NCBI RefSeq assembly: GCF_004153545.1
Contig: NZ_SDVA01000006.1
Location: 124,001-188,000, forward strand
DNA: 64,000 nt
Reading direction: 5' to 3'
From: Serinicoccus sediminis
Lineage (GTDB): Bacteria > Actinomycetota > Actinomycetes > Actinomycetales > Dermatophilaceae
Shown here: piece by piece, positions 32,425-42,885 of the stretch
How positions within the stretch are numbered: position 1 is the first letter of the stretch
Layout: every line of letters starts with the position of its first letter
Notes under the pieces: generated by a model
Database searches by the model: none
The model's input: the letters and a program-made list of their open reading frames with translations, nothing else
Told to the model about the DNA's origin: nothing
Made by a program: the position numbers and the translations under genes

Positions 32425-34031
32425 CCGCGCTGCCGCCCCCCACCGGCGAACCGCTGGCCGTCGAGGACCCGGGCACGCCGCCGGTCCCGCCCGGCGTGGG
32501 TGGGGCGCAGGACTGGCAGCGGCTGAGCCCCCGCATGCTGCTCGTCCACCCGGTCCGGGCGCTCATGTCGATGCTCGTGCCGCTCGTGCTGGTCAGCATC
32601 GGCGCGAACCAGGGGGACAACGGCGTCGGCCTGTGGTTCGTCGTGGTCGGCGGTGTCCTCGCGCTCGTCTTCGGGGTGCTGGCCTGGTTCTTCACCCGCT
32701 ACCGCTTCACCCCCGAGCAGCTGCAGCTGCGCACCGGGGTGCTCAGCCGCAAGGTGCTGACAGCGCCCCTGGACCGCATCCGCAGCGTCGACCTGGAGTC
32801 CACCCCGATCCACCGCGTCCTCGGGCTGACCAAGGCCAAGGTCGGGACGGGGGTCGACAGCACCCAGATCGAGCTGGACGGGCTCACCCGCGACCAGGCC
32901 GCGGCGCTGCGCGTCTACCTGCTGCAGCGCTCCGCCGCTGCCGACGTGGAGGCGACCGACCCCGCCGCCGGGCAGGAGCCCGGGGAGGAGGCCCACGGGG
33001 CCCGCGCCGGGTCGGCGTCGCGGCGCGGTCAGGACACCGAGCTGGCGCGCATCGACTGGGGGTGGCTGCGGTATGCGCCGTTCAGCCTGTCCAGCCTCGT
33101 CGTCGTGGCCGGGGCCTTCGGTGTCCTCGCGCAGTTCGGCGACGAGCTCCCGGTCGACGAGACCGAGGTGGCCCAGCAGGCCTGGGGCTGGGTCGCGGCG
33201 CAGGCGGTGGCCGTGCTGGTCGCCGGCGTCGCGGTCGTCGTGGTCCTCGGCTGGGTGGTGCTCTCCACGGCCTCCTACGTCCTCAACTGGTGGAACCTGC
33301 GTCTCGTGCGGGAGGCCGGCGGCAAGATCCGGACCACCCGGGGCCTGCTCACCACCCGCAGCCAGACCATCGAGGAGACCAAGGTCCGGGGCGTCCGGAT
33401 GACCGAGCAGTTCCTCCTGCGCTTCGTGCGCGGTGCCGAGCTCACCGCCCTGGCCACGGGGGTCGGCGGCGAGGGCACCGCCCGACTGCTGCCGCCGGCG
33501 CCGCGCCGCGTCGTGCAGGAGGTGGGGCACGCGCTGCTGGACGAGGACGGGCCGCTGACGATGACGCTCACCGGGCACGGTCCGCGGGCCCGCCGCCGCA
33601 TCCACGTGAGCAGGCAGTGGGGGACGCTCGTCCTCGCGGTGCTCGTGGCCGTGCCGACGTGGTGGCTGGACGTCGGGTGGTTCGGGACGTGGCCGTGGTG
33701 GCTGCCGTTCGCCGTCCTCGTCGGGCTCGGGCTGCTGAACGCCGTCGTCGCCGAGCAGGCGTGGCGCAACCTCGGGCACGCCCTCACCGACCGGCACCTC
33801 GTGGTGCAGACCGGGGCGCTCATCCGCACCCGGGAGGTCCTCGAGCGGGCGGGGGTCATCGGCTGGGTGGTGCACCAGGGCCTCTTCCAGCGCCGGCTCG
33901 GGCTGGCCGACCTGACCGCCACGACCGCGGCTGGCCCGGAGCGCGTGGTGGCCCCCAACATCCCGCTCGGCCTGGCCCTCGACCTCGCCGACGCCACGAC
34001 CCCGGGAATGCTCGAGGGCTGGCGGGCGTAG
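32421..34031 (+). CDS. Bacterial PH-domain (bPH2/DUF304) membrane protein 2, three domains
   Basis: A 536-residue YdbT-like protein with three bPH2 domains, each after a pair of transmembrane helices: around residues 95-170 (RFTPEQLQLRTGVLSRKVLTA), 290-350 (RGLLTTRSQTIEETKVRGVRM) and 455-515 (DRHLVVQTGALIRTREVLERAG). An acidic linker separates domains one and two. GTG start overlaps the smaller partner gene by 4 nt; the two products very likely form one membrane complex. Molecular role unknown. A TPR gene follows after 8 nt. Confidence 0.85.
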   Translation: MTALPPPTGEPLAVEDPGTPPVPPGVGGAQDWQRLSPRMLLVHPVRALMSMLVPLVLVSIGANQGDNGVGLWFVVVGGVLALVFGVLAWFFTRYRFTPEQLQLRTGVLSRKVLTAPLDRIRSVDLESTPIHRVLGLTKAKVGTGVDSTQIELDGLTRDQAAALRVYLLQRSAAADVEATDPAAGQEPGEEAHGARAGSASRRGQDTELARIDWGWLRYAPFSLSSLVVVAGAFGVLAQFGDELPVDETEVAQQAWGWVAAQAVAVLVAGVAVVVVLGWVVLSTASYVLNWWNLRLVREAGGKIRTTRGLLTTRSQTIEETKVRGVRMTEQFLLRFVRGAELTALATGVGGEGTARLLPPAPRRVVQEVGHALLDEDGPLTMTLTGHGPRARRRIHVSRQWGTLVLAVLVAVPTWWLDVGWFGTWPWWLPFAVLVGLGLLNAVVAEQAWRNLGHALTDRHLVVQTGALIRTREVLERAGVIGWVVHQGLFQRRLGLADLTATTAAGPERVVAPNIPLGLALDLADATTPGMLEGWRA

Positions 34032-34039
34032 AGCAGGTC

Positions 34040-34390
34040 ATGGGTGACTTCGTGGACCTGCCCGAGGACGCGGCGGTGGACGACCACGCCCGCTACGACC
34101 GCGCCACCTTCGCCTTCGAGACCAAGGACTACGTCCGGGCGGCCACCCTCCTGGAGCCGTTGGCCGAGGCCGAGCCCGGCAACGCCCAGGTGCGGCTGCT
34201 GCTGGCCCGCAGCTACTACCACTCCGCCCGCCTCGGGCGTGCCGAGACCGAGCTGCGCGCGATGGTGGAGCGCTGGCCGAGCGACGCCTACGCCCACCTC
34301 GTCCTGGCCCGGACCCTGCAGCGCGCCGGGCGCGCCGAGGAGGGTGCGCCCCACCTCAAGATCGCCGAGGCGATGGGCCTGGAGGCCTGA
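34040..34390 (+). CDS. Small tetratricopeptide-repeat (TPR) protein
   Basis: A 116-residue soluble protein made of about three TPR units (residues 20-53, 54-87, 88-116), with typical Ala and Leu spacing in AATLLEPLAEAEPGNAQVRLLLARSYYHSARLG-type helices. TPR proteins are scaffolds for protein-protein contacts. ATG at 34040 follows a weak AGCAGG site 8 nt after the preceding stop, so it belongs to the argF-bPH2 transcript. Partner unknown. Confidence 0.8.
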   Translation: MGDFVDLPEDAAVDDHARYDRATFAFETKDYVRAATLLEPLAEAEPGNAQVRLLLARSYYHSARLGRAETELRAMVERWPSDAYAHLVLARTLQRAGRAEEGAPHLKIAEAMGLEA

Positions 34391-34429
34391 GCGCACGGCA
34401 TACCCGCAGGGGCGCCGCGAGCGGCGACG

Positions 34430-36040
34430 TCAGGTCCAGAAGTCGAACCACATCCGCAGGTGCCACTGCTCCCGCGGGATGGTGATCGCCGTGTGCACGG
34501 GCCAGTACCAGACGAAGACGACGGCGGCCAGGGTCAGGTAACCCACCACGGCCACGGCGCCCCACCGGCGTCGGCGCGCCGTGGCGTCCGCCGGGCCGAG
34601 GACCAGCGCGAGGCAGGTGACCACCACCAGCACCAGCCAGGGGACGAAGGCGACCGCGTAGAAGCTGTAGATCGTCCGGGTCTGGTAGAGGAACCACGGC
34701 AACCAGCCGGCGGCGACCCCGGCCAGCGCCGCCCCCGCCCGCCAGTCGCGGCCCAGCAGCCACAGGAAGAGGACGACGAGCAGCCCGATCGTCGCGCCCC
34801 ACCAGAGCACGATGTTGCCGAGCGAGGCGATGTACTCCACGCACTCGGCCGCCCCGCAGCCCTGCTCGCCCCGCTCCGGCCACTCGGCGTAGAACAGGGT
34901 GGGCCGCCACTGGACCGTCCAGCTCCACGGGTTGGAGCTCCAGGCGTGCTCGTTGGCCAGGTCGATGTGGAAGGCCCACTGCTCGGCGTGGTAGGCCCAC
35001 AGCGAGCGCAGCGGGTCCGGGACCAGCGCCGCGAGGCTGCCGGGCGGGGCGGGGTGGTCGACGGCCCACTGCCGCTTCCACCCGCCGTCGGTCGCGAACC
35101 AGCCGGCCCAGCCCGCGACGTAGGTCACCAGGGCGGTCGGCACCATGAGCAGGAACGCCGGTATGCCGTCGCGCACCACGGTGCCGGCCAGCCAGTCCCG
35201 GGCGCCGGCGGCGCGGCGCGCGCCGAGGTCCCAGGCGACGGTCATGAGCCCGAACACGGCGAGGAAGTACAGCCCCGACCACTTGGTGCCGATGGCCAGG
35301 CCGAGGCAGACGCCGGCCGCCAGGCGCCACCACCGGACGCCGAGCGAGGGTCCCCACCACCGCCGGGCCCGGGCCCACGCCGACCGGGGAGCGAGCGCGT
35401 CCGGCCCGTGCCGCGCCTGCCACCACGGGCCCCAGCGCGCCGCGAGCCGGCGGCGCCCCTGCTCGCGGTCGAGCAGCAGGAGGAGGAAGGCGAGCAGCAC
35501 CCACCACATGAGGAAGAGGTCGAGCAGGCCGATCCGCGACGAGGCGAAGTGGTGGCCGTCGAGGGCCAGCAGGGTGGAGGCGCTGACGGCCAGCAGCGCG
35601 TTCTTCCAGATCAGCCAGGCGCAGACGCCGAGGACGGCGATGGACAGCGTGCCGACGGTCGCCGCCGACAGCCGCCAGCCGACCGGGGACTCCGGCCCGG
35701 TGACGAGCTCCCCGAGCGCGATCATCCACTTGCCCACGGGCGGGTGGACGACGAGGTCGGGCTGGTTGCCGAAGACGTCGGGGTCGCCGGCGTTCCACAG
35801 CTCGTCCGGCTCCTCGAGCCCCGCCTTCACCTCGCGCTCGTGCCCGAAGCGCACGAGCGACCAGGCCTGCTTGACGTAGTAGGTCTCGTCGAAGACCAGC
35901 CGGTCGGGGTGACCGAGCCGCCAGAAGCGCAGGGCACCCCCCACCAGGGTCACCAGCAGCACGCCGACCACCGCGATGCGCCGTTGCCGGGCGAGCTCCG
36001 CGGGCGGCGGGCCGAGCAGGCGCGCCCGCAGTGACTCCAT
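34430..36040 (-). CDS. pmt: Polyprenol-phosphate-mannose--protein O-mannosyltransferase Pmt (GT39)
   Basis: A 536-residue integral membrane glycosyltransferase with about ten or more helices. The N-terminal loop carries the catalytic Asp-Glu in VFDETYYVKQAWS, and a second loop the VHPPVGKW run; the C-terminal region has the WSWTVQWRPTLFY motif of actinobacterial Pmt. It mannosylates secreted proteins from polyprenyl-phosphate mannose at the outer face of the membrane, during Sec export. The start at 36040 is chosen because TACGAT (36048-36053, minus) ends 7 nt upstream; the ATG at 36049 overlaps that hexamer. In mycobacteria pmt stands divergently next to rsmI; here sdhCAB lies between. Confidence 0.92.
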   Translation of the reverse strand: MESLRARLLGPPPAELARQRRIAVVGVLLVTLVGGALRFWRLGHPDRLVFDETYYVKQAWSLVRFGHEREVKAGLEEPDELWNAGDPDVFGNQPDLVVHPPVGKWMIALGELVTGPESPVGWRLSAATVGTLSIAVLGVCAWLIWKNALLAVSASTLLALDGHHFASSRIGLLDLFLMWWVLLAFLLLLLDREQGRRRLAARWGPWWQARHGPDALAPRSAWARARRWWGPSLGVRWWRLAAGVCLGLAIGTKWSGLYFLAVFGLMTVAWDLGARRAAGARDWLAGTVVRDGIPAFLLMVPTALVTYVAGWAGWFATDGGWKRQWAVDHPAPPGSLAALVPDPLRSLWAYHAEQWAFHIDLANEHAWSSNPWSWTVQWRPTLFYAEWPERGEQGCGAAECVEYIASLGNIVLWWGATIGLLVVLFLWLLGRDWRAGAALAGVAAGWLPWFLYQTRTIYSFYAVAFVPWLVLVVVTCLALVLGPADATARRRRWGAVAVVGYLTLAAVVFVWYWPVHTAITIPREQWHLRMWFDFWT

Positions 36041-36047
36041 ACCGGTC

Positions 36048-36053
36048 ATCGTA
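36048..36053 (-). promoter_or_regulatory. Leaderless -10 hexamer of pmt
   Basis: Minus-strand TACGAT ends 7 nt before the ATG at 36040 and overlaps the alternative ATG at 36049, arguing against the latter. Confidence 0.55.
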
Positions 36054-36123
36054 GGTGTGACCCCGGGCCGGAACCGTGCGCGGCCCGGCGCGGGCCGAGA
36101 GCGGGTCGCCGCAGGTCGGGCGC

Positions 36124-36129
36124 TAGAAT
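36124..36129 (+). promoter_or_regulatory. Leaderless -10 hexamer of sdhC
   Basis: TAGAAT ends 7 nt before the GTG at 36137 and should drive the sdhCAB operon. Confidence 0.65.
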
Positions 36130-36136
36130 CAGGCTC

Positions 36137-36838
36137 GTGGCCACGTCAACCGCTCCCGCGCCTGCGGCCCGCAAGGGGCCGCCGACCATCCTGCTGAAGA
36201 CCGTCGTCGCGGTCACCGGGGTGTTCTTCGTCCTGTTCGTGCTCGTGCACATGTACGGCAACCTGCAGATCCTCATCGGCACCGAGGCCTTCGACGAGTA
36301 CGCCCACCACCTGCGGACCTTCGGTGAGCCCATGCTCCCGGAGAAGTCCTTCCTGTGGGTGGCCCGGATCCTGCTCCTCGTCTCCGTCGTGGCGCACGTG
36401 TGGGCGTCCATGTCGCTGTGGCGACGGGCCGGGCAGGCGCGCCGGACGCGGTACGCCGGGAAGAAGAAGGTGTCCTACGGCCGGTTCTACGCCAAGGCCA
36501 TGCGGTGGGGCGGGCTGGCGCTGCTGGCCTTCGTCGTCTTCCACATCCTGCACTTCACCACCCAGACGATCACCGTCGACGGTGCCTACCCGAGCCCCGC
36601 CGAGCGGGTCATCAGCAGCTTCGAGGTGTGGTGGGCGGTCCTGCTCTACACCGTCGCCATGGTCTTCCTCGGCATGCACCTGCTGCACGGCATCTGGGGC
36701 GCGGCCATGACGGTGGGGCTCAACACCTCGCTGAAGCGCGCCGAGCAGATCCGGTTCGTCTCCATCGCCCTGTCGACCATCATCGTCGTCGGCTTCCTCA
36801 TCCCGCCCTTCGCCATCTTCTTCGGCTTCATCGAGTGA
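36137..36838 (+). CDS. sdhC: Succinate dehydrogenase cytochrome b558 subunit SdhC
   Basis: A 233-residue membrane anchor with five transmembrane helices (about 22-45, 75-95, 118-140, 160-185, 205-228). This is the type-B, single-subunit anchor that binds two hemes and usually reacts with menaquinone. Candidate heme ligands are the histidines in VLVHMYGN, VVAHVWAS, VFHILHF and MHLLHG. GTG start with TAGAAT 7 nt upstream. First gene of sdhCAB; sdhA follows after 9 nt. No sdhD is expected for this type. Confidence 0.95.
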   Translation: MATSTAPAPAARKGPPTILLKTVVAVTGVFFVLFVLVHMYGNLQILIGTEAFDEYAHHLRTFGEPMLPEKSFLWVARILLLVSVVAHVWASMSLWRRAGQARRTRYAGKKKVSYGRFYAKAMRWGGLALLAFVVFHILHFTTQTITVDGAYPSPAERVISSFEVWWAVLLYTVAMVFLGMHLLHGIWGAAMTVGLNTSLKRAEQIRFVSIALSTIIVVGFLIPPFAIFFGFIE

Positions 36839-36847
36839 GTGGATCCC

Positions 36848-38832
<1,985 letters not shown>

Positions 38833-38836
<4 letters not shown>

Positions 38837-39579
38837 GGATCTCTCTCAAGATCTGGCGGCAGGACGGCCCCGCCGACGACGGCCGCATGGTCGACTACCG
38901 GCTGGAGGAGGTCAGCGAGGACAGCTCGTTCCTGGAGATGCTCGACCTGCTCAACGAGCAGCTCATCGACAAGGGCGAGGAGCCGGTGGCCTTCGACTCC
39001 GACTGCCGCGAGGGCATCTGCGGCATGTGCGGCGTCGTCATCAACGGTGAGGCCCACGGCCCGGAGCGGACCACGACCTGCCAGCTGCACATGCGCAGCT
39101 TCGACGACGGCGACGAGATCATCATCGAGCCCTGGCGGGCCGACCCGTTCCCGGTGATCAAGGACCTCTGCGTCGACCGCAGCTCCTTCGACCGGATCAT
39201 CCAGTCGGGCGGCTTCATCTCCGCCAACACCGGCTCGGCGCCGGACGCCCACGCCACCCCGGTGCCCAAGGAGGACGCCGACCGCGCCTTCATGGCGGCC
39301 GAGTGCATCGGCTGCGGCGCCTGCGTGGCGGCCTGCCCGAACGCCTCGGCGATGCTCTTCATGGGCTCCAAGGTCACCCACCTGGGCGAGCTGCCGCAGG
39401 GTCAGCCCGAGCGCGAGGCCCGCGTGCTGCAGATGACCGCGCAGCACGACCTCGAGGGCTTCGGCGGGTGCACCAACCTCGGCGAGTGCTCGCGCGCCTG
39501 CCCGAAGGGCATCCCGCTCAACGTCATCAGCCAGCTCAACGCCGACTACCGGCGCGCCGGCTACGGCGGGCGCGACTGA
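38833..39579 (+). CDS. sdhB: Succinate dehydrogenase iron-sulfur subunit SdhB
   Basis: A 248-residue iron-sulfur protein. The [2Fe-2S] ligands are Cys58, Cys63, Cys66 and Cys83 ([10 protein letters not shown] then TTCQLHM). The [4Fe-4S] and [3Fe-4S] clusters use Cys158/161/164 plus Cys223, and Cys168/213/219. It carries electrons from FAD to the quinone site in SdhC. The GTG start overlaps the sdhA stop (GTGA). Last gene of the operon; rsmI begins 20 nt later on the same strand. Confidence 0.96.
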
Positions 39580-39599
39580 CCCAGCAGGGGCCCCGGGGT

Positions 39600-40439
39600 A
39601 TGCCTGATGCCGCGCTGGTCCTCGCCGCCACCCCCATCGGCGACAGCCGCGACGCCAGCCCCCGGCTGCTGGCCGAGCTGGCGGAGGCACCCGTGGTCGC
39701 CGCGGAGGACACGCGCCGGCTGCGGCGGCTGACCGACCGCCTCGGCATCGCCGTGACCGGTGAGGTGGTCAGCTACCACGAGCACAACGAGGCGTCCCGG
39801 ACCCCCGAGCTGGTCGAGCGCATCGCCGCCGGCGAGCGGGTCCTGCTCGTCACCGACGCCGGGATGCCGTCGGTCTCCGACCCCGGCTACCGGCTCGTCC
39901 AGGCCTGCGTCGAGGCCGACCTGCCGGTGACCTGCGTGCCCGGCCCCTCGGCGGTGCTCATGGCGCTCGCGGTCAGCGGGCTGCCGGTGGACCGCTTCTG
40001 CTTCGAGGGCTTCCTGCCGCGCAAGACCGGGGAGCGCGAGCGGGTCCTGGCCGGGCTGGCCCAGGAGCCGCGCACCATGGTGTTCTTCGAGGCGCCGCAC
40101 CGGCTCGCGGCCACCCTGGCGTCGATGGCCACCACCCTGGGGGAGGGGCGCCCGGCCGCGGTGTGCCGCGAGCTGACGAAGACCTACGAGGAGGTCCGCC
40201 GCGGCGGTCTGGCCGAGCTGGCGGCCTGGGCGCAGGACGGGGTCAAGGGCGAGATCACCGTCGTCGTCGCCGGCGTCACCGCCACCGACGCGCCGCGGGT
40301 GGACCCGGGTGACGTCATACCCGAGATCCTGGAGCGGGTCGCCGCCGGCGAGCGGCTCAAGGACGTCACCAAGGACGTCGCCCGCGCCACCGGTCTGTCC
40401 GCCAAGGAGCTCTACGACGAGGCCGTCCGCTCCCGCTGA
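39600..40439 (+). CDS. rsmI: 16S rRNA (cytidine1402-2'-O)-methyltransferase RsmI
   Basis: A 279-residue SAM-dependent tetrapyrrole-methylase-fold enzyme that 2'-O-methylates C1402 in the ribosomal decoding site. Signatures: LAATPIGD at the N-terminus, VAAEDTRRLRRL, LLVTDAGMPSVSDPGYRLV, VPGPSAVLMALAVSGLP, and GFLPRKTGERE. The C-terminal ERLKDVTKDVARATGLSAKELYDEAV tail is also typical. ATG at 39600 lies inside a GGTATGCC octamer. In mycobacteria rsmI and pmt are neighbours; here rsmI follows sdhB closely and may be cotranscribed with sdhCAB. Confidence 0.95.
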   Translation: MPDAALVLAATPIGDSRDASPRLLAELAEAPVVAAEDTRRLRRLTDRLGIAVTGEVVSYHEHNEASRTPELVERIAAGERVLLVTDAGMPSVSDPGYRLVQACVEADLPVTCVPGPSAVLMALAVSGLPVDRFCFEGFLPRKTGERERVLAGLAQEPRTMVFFEAPHRLAATLASMATTLGEGRPAAVCRELTKTYEEVRRGGLAELAAWAQDGVKGEITVVVAGVTATDAPRVDPGDVIPEILERVAAGERLKDVTKDVARATGLSAKELYDEAVRSR

Positions 40440-40556
40440 CCTGTCGCGGGGGCTGAACCGCGCTGACCTCGGTGAGGACGCTGGAGGGCGGGGCGGGCTC
40501 GTGGTTGACTGTGCCGGGCGCTACGCCGACGTGGCCGGGAACGAAGGACGAGAGAG

Positions 40557-40985
40557 ATGACCTACAACTGGCAGGCGATCGTGGGCGGCCTGGTGGGAGG
40601 CGTGCTCGCGGGACTCGTCGCGGCCTACGCCACGACCCAGGTGCTGCCGGCCACGGAGCCCGGCTACGGCGTCGCCGACATGCTGTGGGCCGCGGTCGTC
40701 GCGTGCGTGGGCGGGGTGCTGGGCGTCGTCGCGGGATGGCTGGTCAACGCCCGCCGTGCCCGCGGGCTGGGCGGGATCGCCGCCATCACCAGCCTCCTCG
40801 GCTCGGTCATCGGCACGTATGCCTGGGGCCGCGTGGTCAGCCGGCTCGACGAGACCGGGCTCTTCCTCGTGGGGTCCATCCTCATGCTCGGCGGCGGCCT
40901 CATCATGCTGGCGGCCGTGTGCGGGCTCACCGCGGCGCTGCTGCGGGTCCAGTCACCCTCCGGCGAGGCACCGGCCCGGCCCTAG
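40557..40985 (+). CDS. Small membrane protein of unknown function
   Basis: A 142-residue protein with four hydrophobic segments (about 8-30, 43-63, 72-90, 103-128) and short loops. Glycine-rich helices (VGGLVGGVLAGLVAAYATTQ) recall small-residue packing. I do not recognise a family. ATG at 40557 is preceded by GGACGAGAG. A 117-nt gap separates it from rsmI, and imperfect 50-bp repeats follow it. Confidence 0.7.
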   Translation: MTYNWQAIVGGLVGGVLAGLVAAYATTQVLPATEPGYGVADMLWAAVVACVGGVLGVVAGWLVNARRARGLGGIAAITSLLGSVIGTYAWGRVVSRLDETGLFLVGSILMLGGGLIMLAAVCGLTAALLRVQSPSGEAPARP

Positions 40986-41110
40986 CGTTCCCGTGCGCGG
41001 ACGAGCCGGCCCGGGGGGTGTGTCGTCGGCCCAGGCGTTCACGTGCGCGCATCGGCCGGTCGGGCCGGGCGTGTCGTCGGCTGGAGCGCTCACCTGCACG
41101 CCTCAGCCGA
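40985..41110. repeat. Imperfect ~50-bp direct repeat, about 2.5 copies
   Basis: Copies begin near 40985, 41035 and 41086 with GCGTTC/GCGTTC/GCGCTC followed by (A/C)C(G/C)TGC; the first two share most of GCCGG..GTGTCGTCGGC. It fills the 144-nt space between two convergent membrane-protein genes. Confidence 0.6.
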
Positions 41111-41129
41111 GGGCGGGGACGTCGTTCGG

Positions 41130-41741
41130 TCAGCTGTAGCCCGCGTCGGCCATGAGCTGGTCGCGGTGCGCCTTGCGGCGGCGGCCCCGGCGCCACAGCC
41201 TGACGGCACCCCAGAGCAGGAGCAGCAGCAGGAAGATCACCAGCACCGGCAGGAAGATCGCCACCAGCGACAGGGTCAGCGCCGCGCCGTCCTCGGCGGC
41301 GGAGACCACGGGCGTGCCCAGGCCACCGGTCGTGGTGTTGACGACGGGCCGGCTCACCGCCTTGCCGGTGTGCACGATGCCGGCGGTGATGATGCCGAGC
41401 AGGACCCCGACCCACGGGTTGTCCTGCATGAAGCCGGAGCCCTGCTCGAAGTCCTCGGCCGCGGTGGTCGCGGCGAAGATGAGCCCGCCGGTCGCCGGGC
41501 GGATGAAGGTGCCGACCGCGTCGTTGACGTGGTCGACGACGGCCACCTTGTCCAGGACGACCTCGGAGAGCAGGAGCACGGCCGCGATGCCGATGGCCCA
41601 GTTGGACTCGATCCACGCGTACTGGTGGGGCAGGTTGATGACGTCGGTGAACCGCGCGACGAGCGCGACGAGGATGAACGGGATGTAGGCGTTCAGCCCC
41701 GCTGCGGCCGACAGGCCGGCACCGGTGAGCGCAGCGAGCAC
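41130..41741 (-). CDS. DUF4126-family membrane protein
   Basis: A 203-residue protein of the DUF4126 type: TGAGLSAAAGLNAYIPF near the N-terminus, LPHQYAWIESNWAIGIAA, then GGLIFAATTAAED and further hydrophobic helices (five to six in all). The C-terminus is a basic tail (RLWRRGRRRKAHRDQ). Function of the family is unknown. GTG at 41741 has GGAGG 7 nt upstream, which fixes the start within a much longer open frame. Confidence 0.8.
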   Translation of the reverse strand: MLAALTGAGLSAAAGLNAYIPFILVALVARFTDVINLPHQYAWIESNWAIGIAAVLLLSEVVLDKVAVVDHVNDAVGTFIRPATGGLIFAATTAAEDFEQGSGFMQDNPWVGVLLGIITAGIVHTGKAVSRPVVNTTTGGLGTPVVSAAEDGAALTLSLVAIFLPVLVIFLLLLLLWGAVRLWRRGRRRKAHRDQLMADAGYS

Positions 41742-41794
41742 GTCGTGGCCTCCTGACTTGCGCGGCGCCCGGCGGGAGCCGTCGTCACCGTCCA

Positions 41795-41807
41795 GTATGC
41801 GGCATAC
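41795..41807. promoter_or_regulatory. 13-nt perfect palindrome upstream of the DUF4126 gene
   Basis: GTATGC-G-GCATAC lies about 55 nt upstream of the DUF4126 start, in the 216-nt divergent region before the peptidoglycan-binding gene. It could be an operator, or two inverted halves of the GGTATGCC word that is common in this DNA. Confidence 0.35.
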
Positions 41808-41957
41808 CTCCCGCCGGTCTCCTGCGTCGCGCCCGGACCGCGCGTGCGCAGCGCACCGGTCGTGGGTCCTGCGCGACGCGGTGCGGTATCTGGGCGCCTC
41901 GTCGTCGCTCCCACCCGGTGAGGCCGGCGCACCCTGCCTGGCCGGAGAGGCAGTGTC

Positions 41958-42800
41958 ATGAATGTCGAACCGTGGAGGGACCTGGGCCAGGGCGACCAGG
42001 CGCCCCTCGTCGTGCGAGGTCTGCAGCTCCTCCTGCGCGAGCGCGGCGCGTCCCTCGTCGTCGACGGCCTCTTCGGCCCGCTCACCGCGGCGGCCGTCGC
42101 GGGCGTCCAGTCCGACCACGGTCTGCCGTCCACCGGTGACGTCGACACCTCGACCTGGGTCTCGCTGGTGGTGCCCACCGGTCCCGGATCGGTCGGCGAC
42201 GCGGTGCGCGGGGTGCAGGGCTTCGACCCCGCGGGGCGGGTCGGCGTGCCCGCGCTCGCGGTGGACGGGGTGTACGGGCCGGCCACGACGGCGGCCGTCG
42301 CCGAGTACCAGCGGCGCTGGGGGTTGACCATCGACGGGCTCGCGGGCCGGGAGACGTGGTCGTTCCTGTCGACGATGCGCGCCGGCAGCCAGGTGTGGGG
42401 CATGGCCAAGGTCGGCCACACCCAGGCGGTGAACTGGCGGGTCCGGGCGGTGCAGCACCTGCTCGACCACCACGGCGCCTCGCTCGCCGTGGACGGTGAC
42501 TACGGCCCGCTCACGGGGGAGGCGATGCGCTCCTGGCAGCAGACGCAGCGGGCGACCTTCATCTCGACGACGTGCGGGCAGCTCGACTGGCCGGGGCTGA
42601 CGCGGACGGCGCGGCTCGGGGACACCGGTGACCACGTGCGGGCGGTGCAGTCGATGCTGCCGGGGCTCGCCGAGGACGGCGCCTTCGGGCCCCTCACCGA
42701 CGCCGCGGTCCGGGACTTCCAGGCCATGTTCGCCCCGCCGGCCGACGGCGTCGTCGGACCGCTGACCTGGCGCGCGTTCACGGTGCCGAAGGGGGAGTAG
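41958..42800 (+). CDS. Protein of four tandem peptidoglycan-binding (PG_binding_1) repeats, no signal peptide
   Basis: A 280-residue protein made of four PG_binding_1 repeats with the key runs VDGLFGPLTAAAV (about 33), VDGVYGPATTAAV (about 100), VDGDYGPLTGEAM (about 180) and EDGAFGPLTDAAV (about 240), plus a terminal ADGVVGPLTWRAF half-unit. There is no signal peptide, membrane segment or catalytic domain, which is unusual for a module that normally targets enzymes to the wall. ATG at 41958 has GGAGAGG 7 nt upstream. It may need another export route, be released on lysis or bind something else. Unrelated to the sigma factor gene except by proximity. Confidence 0.82.
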   Translation: MNVEPWRDLGQGDQAPLVVRGLQLLLRERGASLVVDGLFGPLTAAAVAGVQSDHGLPSTGDVDTSTWVSLVVPTGPGSVGDAVRGVQGFDPAGRVGVPALAVDGVYGPATTAAVAEYQRRWGLTIDGLAGRETWSFLSTMRAGSQVWGMAKVGHTQAVNWRVRAVQHLLDHHGASLAVDGDYGPLTGEAMRSWQQTQRATFISTTCGQLDWPGLTRTARLGDTGDHVRAVQSMLPGLAEDGAFGPLTDAAVRDFQAMFAPPADGVVGPLTWRAFTVPKGE

Positions 42801-42885
42801 CGGCGCCACGGCATACCGGGCCCGACCCCACCTCCTGGCCGCCTCTGCCGTTGAGGGGATGACAGGGTGTCGAGCAGGAGGCGGT

